Below are positions 26,052-34,941 of a DNA stretch of 56,566 nt, piece by piece. The stretch is from Gudongella sp964604145 (lineage in GTDB: Bacteria > Bacillota > Clostridia > Tissierellales > Tissierellaceae), in the NCBI GenBank assembly GCA_964604145.1, contig CAZRXS010000001.1, positions 1 to 56,566 of the forward strand, read 5' to 3'. The notes below the pieces were generated by a model. It did no database searches. It had not been told where the DNA came from and saw nothing but the letters and a program-made list of their open reading frames with translations. Made by a program: the position numbers and the translations under genes. Each line of letters begins with the position of its first letter. The stretch's first letter is position 1.

Positions 26052-26753
26052 TTAATAATTTCTTTTTCCAAATATCGCAGTGCCAATCCTAACCATATTC
26101 GAGCCTTCTTCTATTGCAATTTTATAGTCATTTGTCATGCCCATAGATAAAAATTCCATATCTAATTCCTTGTAATTTTTTGATTTAATTTTTTCGTTTA
26201 ATTCATATAACCCACTAAAGGATTGTCTTATTATCTTCTCTTCTTGTGTAAATGGAGCAATTGTCATTAAGCCTTTAACTTTTACATAAGGATATTGGAG
26301 CAGTTTCTCAATAAAGGGAATTGCCTCTTCTTTTTTTATCCCAAATTTTGATTTTTCTTCTGATATATTAACTTGTATTAGACAATCAATTGTCCTATTT
26401 ATTCGCTTTGCTCTTTTGTTTATTTCTTTGGCAAGAGATAGCCTATCTAAAGAATGGATTAAATGAATATCTTCAACTATATACTTAACTTTATTGCTTT
26501 GTAAATAGCCAATCATATGATAGTAAGGTCTGTCTTTAAGTAGATCCATTTTTTTTAATAATTCTTGGACTTTGTTTTCTCCAATATCTAGCATTCCATT
26601 ATTTAAAGCCTGTTCAATAATTGGTACAGATATTGTCTTTGTAACAGCTATTATCTTCACATCACCCTTTCTGCCAGAGCTAATAATTGCCTGGTCTATA
26701 TTTTCTTTTATGATTTTAATATTATCAGCTATACTAATTTTCACTACCTCCAT
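26052..26753 (-). CDS. YggS family pyridoxal phosphate homeostasis protein
   Basis: PLP-binding alanine-racemase-like barrel without known catalytic activity that buffers free PLP. 233 residues. IAVTKT includes the PLP Lys near residue 39, followed by GENKVQEL, MIGYLQSNKVKY, HSLD and LSMGMTNDYKIAIEEGSNMVRIGTAIFG. Its ATG overlaps the preceding stop by 1 nt. GGAGG falls inside the first codons, so an initiation site a few codons further in (GTG) is possible. This start is uncertain, but the family call is not. Confidence 0.94.
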   Translation of the reverse strand: MEVVKISIADNIKIIKENIDQAIISSGRKGDVKIIAVTKTISVPIIEQALNNGMLDIGENKVQELLKKMDLLKDRPYYHMIGYLQSNKVKYIVEDIHLIHSLDRLSLAKEINKRAKRINRTIDCLIQVNISEEKSKFGIKKEEAIPFIEKLLQYPYVKVKGLMTIAPFTQEEKIIRQSFSGLYELNEKIKSKNYKELDMEFLSMGMTNDYKIAIEEGSNMVRIGTAIFGKRNY

Positions 26754-28009
26754 TAATTTAGAATTTGTCCATCTGTTACAAGATTAGCTTTCATTATTAT
26801 TTCTGAAAACTCGTTAATAGTCTTATAATATTTGTTTCCTAACTCTATTCTATTATTTGTATCTCCCTTACTAACATATGCAAAATCTTCATCTTTAGCA
26901 TTAATTACAATAGGTCTAAATACTACAACATCATAAAAAGACTTCACAAAAACACCTTGTTGATTGTTATTTGTAATAATTGATTCTAATGGAATTTTAA
27001 AAGAATCTTTTTTAAAAGTAACTATATCTAGATCAATAAATCTATACTTGTAGAAACTCTCTAAAAATTCATTGACTTTAAGTATAAAAATCTCTTCTGT
27101 GCCCTTGGAATATGATTGAATAACTGGAACTTTAAGATTAATTTTTTTATCGTCTGAATCAATTGTCTCAATTTCTAATTTATCTTTTCCACTTAATAAA
27201 GATGCTTCTACCTTAGGCAATTTTATGGCAATATAATACTCATGTCCATTTATTATTTTAAATACTGCTTTCTTATCATCTAGATTCTCTACGTTAGCAT
27301 TTATATCATGAGCAAAAATTCGCTCTGAAATATTATCAAGATCGGATAAATTTAGAACTTCTTCATAATAGTCAATATCATAAGATACAATCCCAGAATC
27401 CCTTGAAAACAATCTTTCATTGTAAGTAGATATCTGCTGCAAAAGCTGATTTTTCTTATCTATTAATTGTTTATTATTTAGTTTTTCTAAATCGTCTGTA
27501 TATTGCATATTGCTTTTATTATCTAAAACAAAAAGAAGTTTTCCTTTTAGGTTTTTTATACTACTGTATGTCCTATTTTGAATGTTTAACTGTATTTCAT
27601 TTATTAGAGTGTTCTCAATATCATCTTTACTACTTAGCTTTTCAGAAGTGCCAGAATCATTTATATCAATTTGATTAATTAGACTTTCTATTTTATCTAG
27701 TTCGCTTTTATAAGATGTCATATCTTTTAAAGATATTACTCGCGCAATTTCTATGCCAACAGGAACTCTTATTCCCTCATCAACTATCCCATAGACTTCG
27801 CCATTTGTTTCACTAAAATATAATCTTTCATTTTTTATTATAACACCTTGAGTAGGTAATATCTCTTTATATTCAAAATCTATAGGCAAAACTGTTGATA
27901 CATCTTTTGTTAATATTTTTGGGATATAATTTAGTAATAATAGAAAAAATAAAACCAACACTACAGAAATAATTATCTTACTTATGCCACGCTTGTTAGG
28001 TTTTTTCAT
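26753..28009 (-). CDS. HlyD-like membrane-anchored protein of the sepF locus
   Basis: 418-residue protein with one N-terminal membrane helix (about residues 9-27) after a basic start, then an extracytoplasmic region. The first part reads QGVIIKNERLYFSETNGEVYG with GIRVPVGIEIARV, resembling HlyD/membrane-fusion-protein barrel-lipoyl halves. A helical hairpin (about 100-200) and further beta-rich domains follow. No transporter ATPase or RND pump is adjacent. Its place directly ahead of yggS-sepF suggests an envelope or division-related role, but this is only inference. ATG chosen for AGGTG eight bases upstream. Confidence 0.78.
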   Translation of the reverse strand: MKKPNKRGISKIIISVVLVLFFLLLLNYIPKILTKDVSTVLPIDFEYKEILPTQGVIIKNERLYFSETNGEVYGIVDEGIRVPVGIEIARVISLKDMTSYKSELDKIESLINQIDINDSGTSEKLSSKDDIENTLINEIQLNIQNRTYSSIKNLKGKLLFVLDNKSNMQYTDDLEKLNNKQLIDKKNQLLQQISTYNERLFSRDSGIVSYDIDYYEEVLNLSDLDNISERIFAHDINANVENLDDKKAVFKIINGHEYYIAIKLPKVEASLLSGKDKLEIETIDSDDKKINLKVPVIQSYSKGTEEIFILKVNEFLESFYKYRFIDLDIVTFKKDSFKIPLESIITNNNQQGVFVKSFYDVVVFRPIVINAKDEDFAYVSKGDTNNRIELGNKYYKTINEFSEIIMKANLVTDGQILN

Positions 28010-28020
28010 TTTTATCACAC

Positions 28021-28395
28021 CTAACTAAAGAATTTTCCATATTTGCTTTTTATTTTAAATCTATTTATACTTTCTATCTTTAGCTTAATTATTTCATTAG
28101 CATATGTGATTATCTTTATTGATTGCTCTTTTTTAACTGCACCCAATAAAATTCCTTTAAATTTTTCTTTTGATTTTGTTAAAATAGAAAGCTCATCGCC
28201 AGCTTTTAGCTTAGTGCCATCAAGAAAAAATTCTTGCATATCAGTATCTTCTATTTCTTCTTGACTTATAAATCTATTGTCAATATATATAATATTGTTC
28301 TTTAAATAAAATTTTTCTTTAAACACTACAAGTGTATAACCTAGAACACCAGCAAACAATACTACGCTTGTAAATACAATAATTAATTCAAACAT
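28021..28395 (-). CDS. Unknown small membrane-anchored protein
   Basis: I do not recognise this 124-residue protein. It has one N-terminal membrane helix (about 2-24) followed by a lysine-rich, probably cytoplasmic or surface, beta-type region (FLDGTKLKAGDELSIL; SKEKFKGILLGAVKKEQSIKIITYAN). The second half has an SH3/KOW-like alternation of strands, but I would not name a family. ATG with an exceptionally G-rich ribosome binding site (GGAGGGAGGGAG). It is the first gene of the operon with the HlyD-like protein, yggS and sepF. Confidence 0.8.
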   Translation of the reverse strand: MFELIIVFTSVVLFAGVLGYTLVVFKEKFYLKNNIIYIDNRFISQEEIEDTDMQEFFLDGTKLKAGDELSILTKSKEKFKGILLGAVKKEQSIKIITYANEIIKLKIESINRFKIKSKYGKFFS

Positions 28396-28462
28396 TTGCT
28401 AGCTCCCTCCCTCCGTATATAATAAATTTAGTATATCATAATATATTAGGTTTTAAAACTAC

Positions 28463-28491
28463 TTTACAAAATCAAATTTATCAGTTATAAT
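28463..28491 (+). promoter_or_regulatory. Promoter of tRNA-Pro
   Basis: TTTACA (28463-28468), a 17-nt spacer and consensus TATAAT (28486-28491), 12 nt before the first tRNA base. Confidence 0.8.
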
Positions 28492-28502
28492 CGTCTTTGC
28501 AA

Positions 28503-28579
28503 CGGGGTGTAGCGCAGTTTGGTAGCGTACGAGTCTGGGGGACTCGGGGCCGTAGGTTCAAATCCTATCACTCCGACCA
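28503..28579 (+). tRNA. tRNA-Pro(GGG)
   Basis: 77-nt cloverleaf with encoded CCA. The 7-bp acceptor stem CGGGGTG pairs with CACTCCG (one G-T). The anticodon stem CGAGT/ACTCG encloses the loop CTGGGGG, giving anticodon GGG. The T arm GTAGG-TTCAAAT-CCTAT closes correctly. It is a single gene with its own promoter and terminator, opposite to the flanking operons. Confidence 0.95.
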
Positions 28580-28580
28580 A

Positions 28581-28622
28581 AAAAGTGAGCTTGTGATCCA
28601 TATCACCAGCTCACTTTTTTTT
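28581..28622 (+). terminator. Bidirectional terminator of tRNA-Pro and gpsA
   Basis: Long interrupted stem (28581-28591 with 28608-28618, inner GTGAT/ATCAC) followed by eight T on the plus strand and preceded by six A. It therefore works in both directions. The gpsA stop codon lies within it. Confidence 0.92.
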
Positions 28623-29640
28623 GTGTTAAAATTAATTCCATTTCATGTTTTTTGGGTCTGCCCATTAGCCTGCTAACTGATTTTTTTACACTGTCTCCAT
28701 TATAAAGAACATTATATATTTCATTTGTTATGGGCATAATAATCTTAATCGTTTTAGCGAGCTTGTAAGTTGATTCTGTGGTTTTTATTCCTTCTACAAC
28801 CATCCCTATCTCTTTTATTGCATTATTAAGGCTATAACCCTTTCCAATTAATATTCCCGCTCTTCTGTTTCTACTATGCATACTTGTACAAGTAACTATT
28901 AAGTCCCCTATTCCGGATAGGCCCCAAAATGTATCAGGATCTGCTCCTAATTCTATACCAAGTTTCGACATTTCATATATTCCTCTTGTCATTAAAGCAG
29001 CTTTGGTATTGTCTCCATACCCTAACCCATCAGATATTCCAGCCCCTAATGCAATTATGTTTTTTAATGCCCCTCCAAGTTCTACACCAATTACATCTGG
29101 ATTTGTATAAACTCTAAAATGTGGACTTGTAAATAAATCTTGTATAAATTCTGCAATATGCTTATCATTAGAAGCTGAAACAACCGTAGTAGGTATCCCT
29201 AAGGCAACTTCTTCTGCATGTGATGGCCCTGATAATACACAAAATGGATTGTTAGGGTAGATCTCTTCAACAAGCTCAGAAATCCTCTTTAGAGACTCTG
29301 TTTCAATACCTTTTGATACATTAAGTATAATTTGCTTTTGTTTAATTTTATCTCCGATAAAAGTTAAAGTATTTCTCACACCCTGTGTAGGAATTGCAAG
29401 TATAATAATTTCTTTATCTAATATAGCTTCATCTATATCTGTAGTTATATTTATATTGTCATCTAACAAAACTCCTGGTAGATACTTTGTATTTATCCTA
29501 ACTTTTCTGATTTCATTTGCTTGTTCTTTGTTTCTTAGCCAAACATCTGTTTTAATCCCTTTACTGGCTAATAAGACTGCTAGGGCACTACCCCAACTTC
29601 CTCCTCCAATTACACCTACTTTACAATCCAATATTTTCAC
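28603..29640 (-). CDS. gpsA: NAD(P)H-dependent glycerol-3-phosphate dehydrogenase
   Basis: Makes sn-glycerol 3-phosphate from dihydroxyacetone phosphate for phospholipid synthesis. 345 residues. The Rossmann motif VGVIGGGSWGSALA is at about 8-21. VLSGPSHAEEV, GVELGGALKNIIALGAGISDGLGYGDNTKAALMTRG (catalytic Lys) and GLSGIGDLIVTCTS complete the site. The GTG start overlaps the plsY stop. A TTG three codons later has better spacing to AGGTGA and may be the true start. Next to plsY, which uses the product. Confidence 0.96.
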   Translation of the reverse strand: MKILDCKVGVIGGGSWGSALAVLLASKGIKTDVWLRNKEQANEIRKVRINTKYLPGVLLDDNINITTDIDEAILDKEIIILAIPTQGVRNTLTFIGDKIKQKQIILNVSKGIETESLKRISELVEEIYPNNPFCVLSGPSHAEEVALGIPTTVVSASNDKHIAEFIQDLFTSPHFRVYTNPDVIGVELGGALKNIIALGAGISDGLGYGDNTKAALMTRGIYEMSKLGIELGADPDTFWGLSGIGDLIVTCTSMHSRNRRAGILIGKGYSLNNAIKEIGMVVEGIKTTESTYKLAKTIKIIMPITNEIYNVLYNGDSVKKSVSRLMGRPKKHEMELILTQKKVSW

Positions 29641-30230
29641 CTACCAATTCTATTTTCTGTCCTATTTATCAATCTTTTAATGTTATTTTTATGTCTATAA
29701 GAGCCTAATAAAAACAATAAAAAATATGTTAACTGAGTATATATGTCAGTAGTCACAATCCCAGAAAACGATAATATAAAATTAACGGCTAAAAAAACAA
29801 GTGAGCCCAATGAAACATATCTCGATATAGCTGCGACACTAACACCGATTAAAACACCTATAAGGGTCAACTGAAATTGTAAAACTGCCAAACTTGCTAT
29901 AGTGGTTGCAATGCCTTTTCCACCTTTAAATCTAAAAAACACGGGCCAGTTATGTCCAATAACTACAAATAAGCTAGCCAATAAGCCACCATAGTATCCA
30001 TATAAGTATATCCCAACTAGGGCTGCAACAATGCCTTTTAAAAAGTCTAAAGCAAATGTCAATAAACCGAATTTTCGGCCCATCACTCTCATTGCATTAG
30101 TTGTACCGGGATTCCCACTTCCAAGTTTTCTTATATCTATTTTTTTAAATACTCTCCCAATTACATATGCAGATGAAAAGCTGCCAATCAAATATGCAAA
30201 TACAGGAACTAAAAATAGACGCATCATCAT
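29637..30230 (-). CDS. plsY: Glycerol-3-phosphate acyltransferase PlsY
   Basis: Membrane enzyme that acylates glycerol 3-phosphate with acyl-phosphate made by PlsX. 197 residues, about five membrane helices. The three active-site motifs are GSFSSAYVIGR, the LGSGNPGTTNAMR loop and FRFKGGKGIATT. The 4-nt overlaps with both der and gpsA show tight coupling. plsX is not in the window. Confidence 0.96.
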   Translation of the reverse strand: MMMRLFLVPVFAYLIGSFSSAYVIGRVFKKIDIRKLGSGNPGTTNAMRVMGRKFGLLTFALDFLKGIVAALVGIYLYGYYGGLLASLFVVIGHNWPVFFRFKGGKGIATTIASLAVLQFQLTLIGVLIGVSVAAISRYVSLGSLVFLAVNFILSFSGIVTTDIYTQLTYFLLFLLGSYRHKNNIKRLINRTENRIGR

Positions 30231-31543
30231 TCTCCCTTTTCCCTAAATTCCATTCTTATTGGCGTGCCCACAAATCCAAAATGACCTCGAATCTGATTTT
30301 CTAAGTACCTAGCATATGAGAAGTGGACTAATTTTTTTATATTTACAAATATTACAAACTTTGGTGGTCTTACAGAAACCTGTGTTCCATAGTATATCTT
30401 AGCCCTCTTACCTTTATCAGAAGGTGGTTGATTCATTAATACAGCTTTATTTAAGATTTCATTCAATACTCCTGTACTTATACGTAAATTATAGTTACTA
30501 TTTACTATCTTTATCATTTCTAAAAGTTTATTCACTCTTTTTCCAGTTAATGCTGAGATATAAACAATAGGTGCATACATCATAAATCCAAGCGTCTGTC
30601 TTACATCTTTTTCAAAACTTAGGTATGTCTTTGTATCCTTTTCTACTAAATCCCATTTATTTATTGCAACAATTATTGCTTTTCCGTTATCGTGTGCGTA
30701 TCCTGCTATTTTCGTGTCCTGTTCTGTTAGGCCCATTGTTGCATCAATTACCACAACGCATATATCAGACCTGTCTACAGCAGCTAATGTTCTTACCACC
30801 GAGTATCTCTCAACTTTTTCATCAATATATCTTTTTCTTCTTAAGCCAGCGGTGTCAACAAATATATACTTATCTTCACCTAATTGGAATTGACTGTCAA
30901 TTGAATCTCTTGTAGTGCCAGGTATATCAGTTACTATAACTCTTTCCTCTCCTAAAATATAGTTTATAAGGGATGATTTCCCTGAATTTGGCCTACCAAT
31001 AAATGTTACACGAGCAATATCTTCAGCTTCTTCTGTATCCTTATAATCAGGGAAGTGAGATACCACCGTATCTAACAGGTCTCCTAGTCCCAAAGATTGT
31101 TCTGAAGAAATAATCATGGGCTCACCTAAGCCGAGCTCATATAAATTATAAATATCATCAGGTGCGTGCCTGGTATCAATTTTATTTGCTACCAAAATCA
31201 CATCTTTACCTGATCGTCTTAAAATATTTCCAATCTCAAAATCAGTTGAGGTAAGTCCTTCTATCCCATCTACAACAAATAATATTACATCAGCAGTATC
31301 TATAGCAATATCAGCTTGTTTTCTTATATTATACATTATCATATCGTCTTTTTCAGGCTCTAATCCACCAGTATCAATAATTGTAAAATACTTACCCAAC
31401 CATTCCCCTATGGCGTATACTCTATCTCGTGTTACGCCCGGTTTATCCTCAGTTATGGCAATTCGCTTGCCTGCAATTTTATTAAAGAGTGTAGATTTTC
31501 CTACATTAGGTCTTCCAACTATACAAACAATTGGCCTATTCAT
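30227..31543 (-). CDS. der: Ribosome biogenesis GTPase Der
   Basis: Double-GTPase factor for 50S assembly. 438 residues. The first G domain has GRPNVGKST, DTGGL and NKID. The second has GRPNSGKSS (about 180), DTAGLRRK and NKWD. A C-terminal KH-like domain ends near 430. ATG after GGGGTGG. The der-plsY-gpsA order matches many clostridia and is translationally coupled on both sides. Confidence 0.97.
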   Translation of the reverse strand: MNRPIVCIVGRPNVGKSTLFNKIAGKRIAITEDKPGVTRDRVYAIGEWLGKYFTIIDTGGLEPEKDDMIMYNIRKQADIAIDTADVILFVVDGIEGLTSTDFEIGNILRRSGKDVILVANKIDTRHAPDDIYNLYELGLGEPMIISSEQSLGLGDLLDTVVSHFPDYKDTEEAEDIARVTFIGRPNSGKSSLINYILGEERVIVTDIPGTTRDSIDSQFQLGEDKYIFVDTAGLRRKRYIDEKVERYSVVRTLAAVDRSDICVVVIDATMGLTEQDTKIAGYAHDNGKAIIVAINKWDLVEKDTKTYLSFEKDVRQTLGFMMYAPIVYISALTGKRVNKLLEMIKIVNSNYNLRISTGVLNEILNKAVLMNQPPSDKGKRAKIYYGTQVSVRPPKFVIFVNIKKLVHFSYARYLENQIRGHFGFVGTPIRMEFREKGE

Positions 31544-32883
31544 TACTTTACCACCCCGTATTCTATTATATCAATTAATTTATCTCCATCTACTGGAGAT
31601 GTATAGATTTTTTTATTTAGAATTTCAGCTGCTTCTTTTACTGATATATCGTCTAAGAATATATCTTCACCATTTTTTAACATAGAATCCGGTATTAGAA
31701 TACAGTTATAATTATCTAGACTAGATATTTGTTCAATTAAATCTGAACCCGTTATCAAACCAGACACGGTGATAGTTTCCCCAAAGAACTTGTTTTTTAT
31801 TGGAACAACTTTTATTTCAAGATTTTTATACTTTAACATTATTAACTTTGAAATCTCCTGGATAAAATCAAACGCTAAAGTTCCAGTTGCAAAAATGATT
31901 TTATTTGTAAATGATTCTATTTCTTTTTGTTTTTCTAGTCTTTGTACAATTTCAGTTTTAAAAGATCTTAGTAGGCCCACACCATTTTCATATTGTGGAA
32001 ATTCTTCATATTCATCAAAATCTGGTAAAGGTTCTTTAGAAACACAAAAGAATTCATCGCTTGCAAAGACAAATCTTGTACCTAATTGACTTAAGTATTT
32101 GTGTTGCATCCTCTTAATTTGCAAGATCAATTCTTTAGAAAGAGATTTATCAAATACATCAAGTTTTTCTAGGTCTTTTCTATATTTTGTAATTCCAACA
32201 GGCACTATCGCAACTGATGCCACTGATGGATATAAGCCTGATAAATCATTTATAGTATTTTCTAGTTCCATTTTATCATTGACATTTGGTACCAAGACTA
32301 TTTGACAGTTAATTTTAAGATTTGCATTGTGGAATTTTTTTAATATTTCAAATACTTTACCTGCTTTTTTGTTTTTCAACATCTGTACTCTTAACTCAGG
32401 ATTTGTTGTATGAACTGAAACATTTATTGGACTTAATCTATAGTTTATTATTCTATTTATCTCATCATCACTCATATTTGTTAAAGTTATAAAGTTTCCT
32501 TGTAAAAATGAAAGTCTTGAATCATCGTCTTTAAAGTACAATGTATCTCTCATATTAGGAGGTAATTGATCTATAAAACAAAACATACATTTATTCTGGC
32601 AAGTTTTTGCCCTATCAATTAATGGATTAGTAAATATTATTCCTAAATCTTCACCATAATTCTTTTCTACTTCTAGTTCCCAGATCTCTCCATTGCTCTT
32701 TTCAACTTCAAAAGTTAAATACTCATCAGCAACGAGGTATTTATAATCAATAACATCTTTTATATTTTGTTCATTTATGCTAAGTAAAATATCTCCAGCT
32801 TCAATACCCATTTCATCCGCTAGGCTACCTAAGATGATATCTTCGATAATATTTCGTGTTTCTTTTGTATTTTTAATTTCCAT
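31543..32883 (-). CDS. DUF512 radical-SAM family protein
   Basis: Conserved clostridial protein of 446 residues with unknown reaction. The N-terminal part resembles a PDZ-like domain (GSLADEMGIEAGDILLSIN). The cluster motif CQNKCMFCFIDQLP (CxxxCxxC, near residue 85) is next, followed by a partial radical-SAM barrel (QGNFITLTNMSDDEI, SVHTTNPELR) and the C-terminal DUF512 domain. ATG chosen because GGGTGG is five bases upstream; a GTG three codons earlier is possible. It is immediately upstream of der with a 1-nt overlap, its usual neighbour, so a role around ribosome or GTPase function is possible but unproven. Confidence 0.9.
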   Translation of the reverse strand: MEIKNTKETRNIIEDIILGSLADEMGIEAGDILLSINEQNIKDVIDYKYLVADEYLTFEVEKSNGEIWELEVEKNYGEDLGIIFTNPLIDRAKTCQNKCMFCFIDQLPPNMRDTLYFKDDDSRLSFLQGNFITLTNMSDDEINRIINYRLSPINVSVHTTNPELRVQMLKNKKAGKVFEILKKFHNANLKINCQIVLVPNVNDKMELENTINDLSGLYPSVASVAIVPVGITKYRKDLEKLDVFDKSLSKELILQIKRMQHKYLSQLGTRFVFASDEFFCVSKEPLPDFDEYEEFPQYENGVGLLRSFKTEIVQRLEKQKEIESFTNKIIFATGTLAFDFIQEISKLIMLKYKNLEIKVVPIKNKFFGETITVSGLITGSDLIEQISSLDNYNCILIPDSMLKNGEDIFLDDISVKEAAEILNKKIYTSPVDGDKLIDIIEYGVVK

Positions 32884-32911
32884 AATTACCACCCAAGTTT
32901 ATAAATATATT

Positions 32912-32933
32912 GGCCTACAGCTTTCTGTAGGCC
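32912..32933 (-). terminator. Hairpin after glyA
   Basis: Perfect 9-bp stem GGCCTACAG/CTGTAGGCC with a 4-nt loop between glyA and the DUF512 gene. The following minus-strand bases are AT-rich but not a clean T run, so termination may be weak. Confidence 0.6.
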
Positions 32934-32945
32934 ATAAATTGTTAA

Positions 32946-34175
32946 TTAATACAGAGGAAACTTTTTACAAAGTTCATGTACTTTTGTCTTGATTTTTTCT
33001 TTATCAGTATCTTCTCTTAATGCTTGTGACATTAGCGATACAATTAACTTCATTTCAGATTCTCCCATGCCCCTAGTTGTCATAGCAGCTGTACCTACGC
33101 GAACACCACTAGTTACAAAAGGGCTTTCTGGCTCATTTGGAATGGTGTTTTTATTTGTCGCTATACCTACATCATTTAACATTTTTTCTGCAACTTTTCC
33201 TGTTAGTCCCTTGTTTCTAACATCTATTAAAATTAAATGAGTATCGGTACCACCTGAAACCAATCTAAATCCTTCATCAAGAAGTGCACTAGCCATTGTC
33301 TTTGTATTGTCGATTACTGATTTCTGATATACTTTAAAATCATCTTGCAAAGCTTCTCCAAATGCAACAGCTTTTGCTGCTATTACATGCATTAATGGTC
33401 CACCTTGTATTCCAGGGAATATTGCTTTATCGATTTTTTTAGCATATTCTGCTTTGCAAAGTATAGCTCCACCTCTTGGACCACGAAGCGTTTTGTGTGT
33501 TGTTGTTGTTACAAAATCAGCATATGGCACTGGGTTTTGATGCAAATTAGCAGCTATCAAACCTGCAATATGGGCCATATCAACCATCAAATATGCTCCT
33601 ACTTTATCTGCGATTTCTCTAAATTTTTTAAAATCTATTTCTCTTGGATATGCACTTGCTCCTGCTACTATCATTTTAGGCTTTTCTCTTTTTGCAATTT
33701 CCATTACTTTATCATAATCTATTGTTTCAGTCTTATAATCTACTCCATAATCTACAAAATTATAATAAGATCCCGAAATATTGACAGGGCTTCCGTGAGT
33801 AAGATGACCACCTTCAGAAAGTCTCATACCTAGAACTTTATCTCCAGGCCTTAAGAATGCAAAATATACAGCTAAATTAGCATTTGATCCTGAGTGAGGC
33901 TGAACATTAGCATGGTCTGCACCAAATATTTTTTTTAATCTTTCTATAGCAAGTTCTTCAACTAAATCTACAACTTCACAACCACCATAATATCTCTTAT
34001 TGGGATAGCCTTCTGCATACTTATTTGTTAATTGACTTCCCATTGCCTCCATTACTCCCTCTGAAACAAAGTTTTCAGATGCTATTAGTTCAATATGTTG
34101 ATTTTGCCTATCGATCTCTCTTTGAATTATATCCATTACTTTAGGATCTGCAAAAGCTAACTTTCTAAAATCCAT
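32946..34175 (-). CDS. glyA: Serine hydroxymethyltransferase
   Basis: PLP enzyme interconverting serine and glycine while loading one-carbon units on tetrahydrofolate. 409 residues. ELIASENFVS near the N-terminus, GGCEVVD, ADHANVQPHSGSNAN, DMAHIAGL and the PLP-lysine segment TTTTHKTLRGPRGG (near 228) are all present. The C-terminus carries TSGVRVGTAAMTTRG. It is flanked by hairpins or gaps and is probably its own unit. No glycine riboswitch was recognised upstream. Confidence 0.97.
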   Translation of the reverse strand: MDFRKLAFADPKVMDIIQREIDRQNQHIELIASENFVSEGVMEAMGSQLTNKYAEGYPNKRYYGGCEVVDLVEELAIERLKKIFGADHANVQPHSGSNANLAVYFAFLRPGDKVLGMRLSEGGHLTHGSPVNISGSYYNFVDYGVDYKTETIDYDKVMEIAKREKPKMIVAGASAYPREIDFKKFREIADKVGAYLMVDMAHIAGLIAANLHQNPVPYADFVTTTTHKTLRGPRGGAILCKAEYAKKIDKAIFPGIQGGPLMHVIAAKAVAFGEALQDDFKVYQKSVIDNTKTMASALLDEGFRLVSGGTDTHLILIDVRNKGLTGKVAEKMLNDVGIATNKNTIPNEPESPFVTSGVRVGTAAMTTRGMGESEMKLIVSLMSQALREDTDKEKIKTKVHELCKKFPLY

Positions 34176-34238
34176 TCTTTATCTCCTTTCAAATTTAGTG
34201 ATTATAAGATATCTAGCATTATCTCTTTATCACTTAAG

Positions 34239-34493
34239 TTATTTTGTATACTTTAACATCACTTGTATCAACTTTTCAAGATCTTCTTCAGTACTATTAG
34301 GGGAATCTGAAATGCAGTTTTTCATATAGTTTTCTAGCACTATTCCACCTACACTATTTAATGCACTTCTTGCTGCAGATATCTGTATTAAAATATCCCC
34401 ACAATACTTCTTCTCTTGAATCATCCTTTGAATGCCTTTTATTTGTCCCTCTATTTTCCTTAACCTTATTAGTGTATTGTCATTATCTATCAC
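34239..34493 (-). CDS. CsoR/FrmR family sensor, CstR-like
   Basis: All-helical CsoR/FrmR-family transcriptional regulator of 84 residues. RLRKIEGQIKGIQRMI is the DNA-facing helix. Cys31 and Cys60 are the paired thiols. The copper-binding His of CsoR (four residues before the second Cys) is Tyr56 here. Cys31/Cys60 without the His is the pattern of persulfide-sensing CstR proteins, so reactive sulfur rather than copper is the likelier signal. GTG start after GGAGG. Its neighbours are rseC-like and tcdA, and no sulfurtransferase or rhodanese operon adjoins, so the regulated genes are unknown. Confidence 0.85.
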   Translation of the reverse strand: MIDNDNTLIRLRKIEGQIKGIQRMIQEKKYCGDILIQISAARSALNSVGGIVLENYMKNCISDSPNSTEEDLEKLIQVMLKYTK

Positions 34494-34505
34494 AACAATT
34501 CCTCC

Positions 34506-34928
34506 CTACAATTTTCTTGTCATAACAATAACACTTTCATCTTTTTTAGCGAATTTTCTATCTATAATTCTTACTACAAAAAATGATATTGCAAGGAAAA
34601 TTATTCCCATACCAAAACTTAATAACTCATAATTTGTAGTGTTCATATTTTCAAATACCAAATTTCCGATAACAATTCCTATTATGAGAAAAATAAAAGG
34701 TATAGAATATATTATTGTTATATACTTCATTACACTCTTTTTTATAGCTTTTAGTTCTACAAAGTCTCCTGGTTTTGCGTCGATATTGTTCTTTAAAGTA
34801 AGGTAATGCGGTTTCACTTCACAAGAACTTGCACACGACTGGCAAGAACCGCAACCAGATGGACGTCTTACTTCTAGTTCTACTTTATTATTTTCAATTT
34901 CTCTTGTAACTATTCCTATTTGATCCAT
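34506..34928 (-). CDS. RseC/MucC family redox membrane protein
   Basis: 140 residues. An N-terminal basic Cys cluster CGSCQSCASSC (Cys26, 29, 32, 36) probably binds a metal or Fe-S cluster. Two membrane helices follow (about 67-85 and 98-116) and a basic tail. This is the SoxR-reducing/RseC fold. In clostridia such proteins often accompany Rnf electron-transfer genes, but none are here. ATG after GGAGG, 12 nt upstream of the CstR-like gene. Confidence 0.88.
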   Translation of the reverse strand: MDQIGIVTREIENNKVELEVRRPSGCGSCQSCASSCEVKPHYLTLKNNIDAKPGDFVELKAIKKSVMKYITIIYSIPFIFLIIGIVIGNLVFENMNTTNYELLSFGMGIIFLAISFFVVRIIDRKFAKKDESVIVMTRKL

Positions 34929-34941
34929 AATAATTTTCCTC

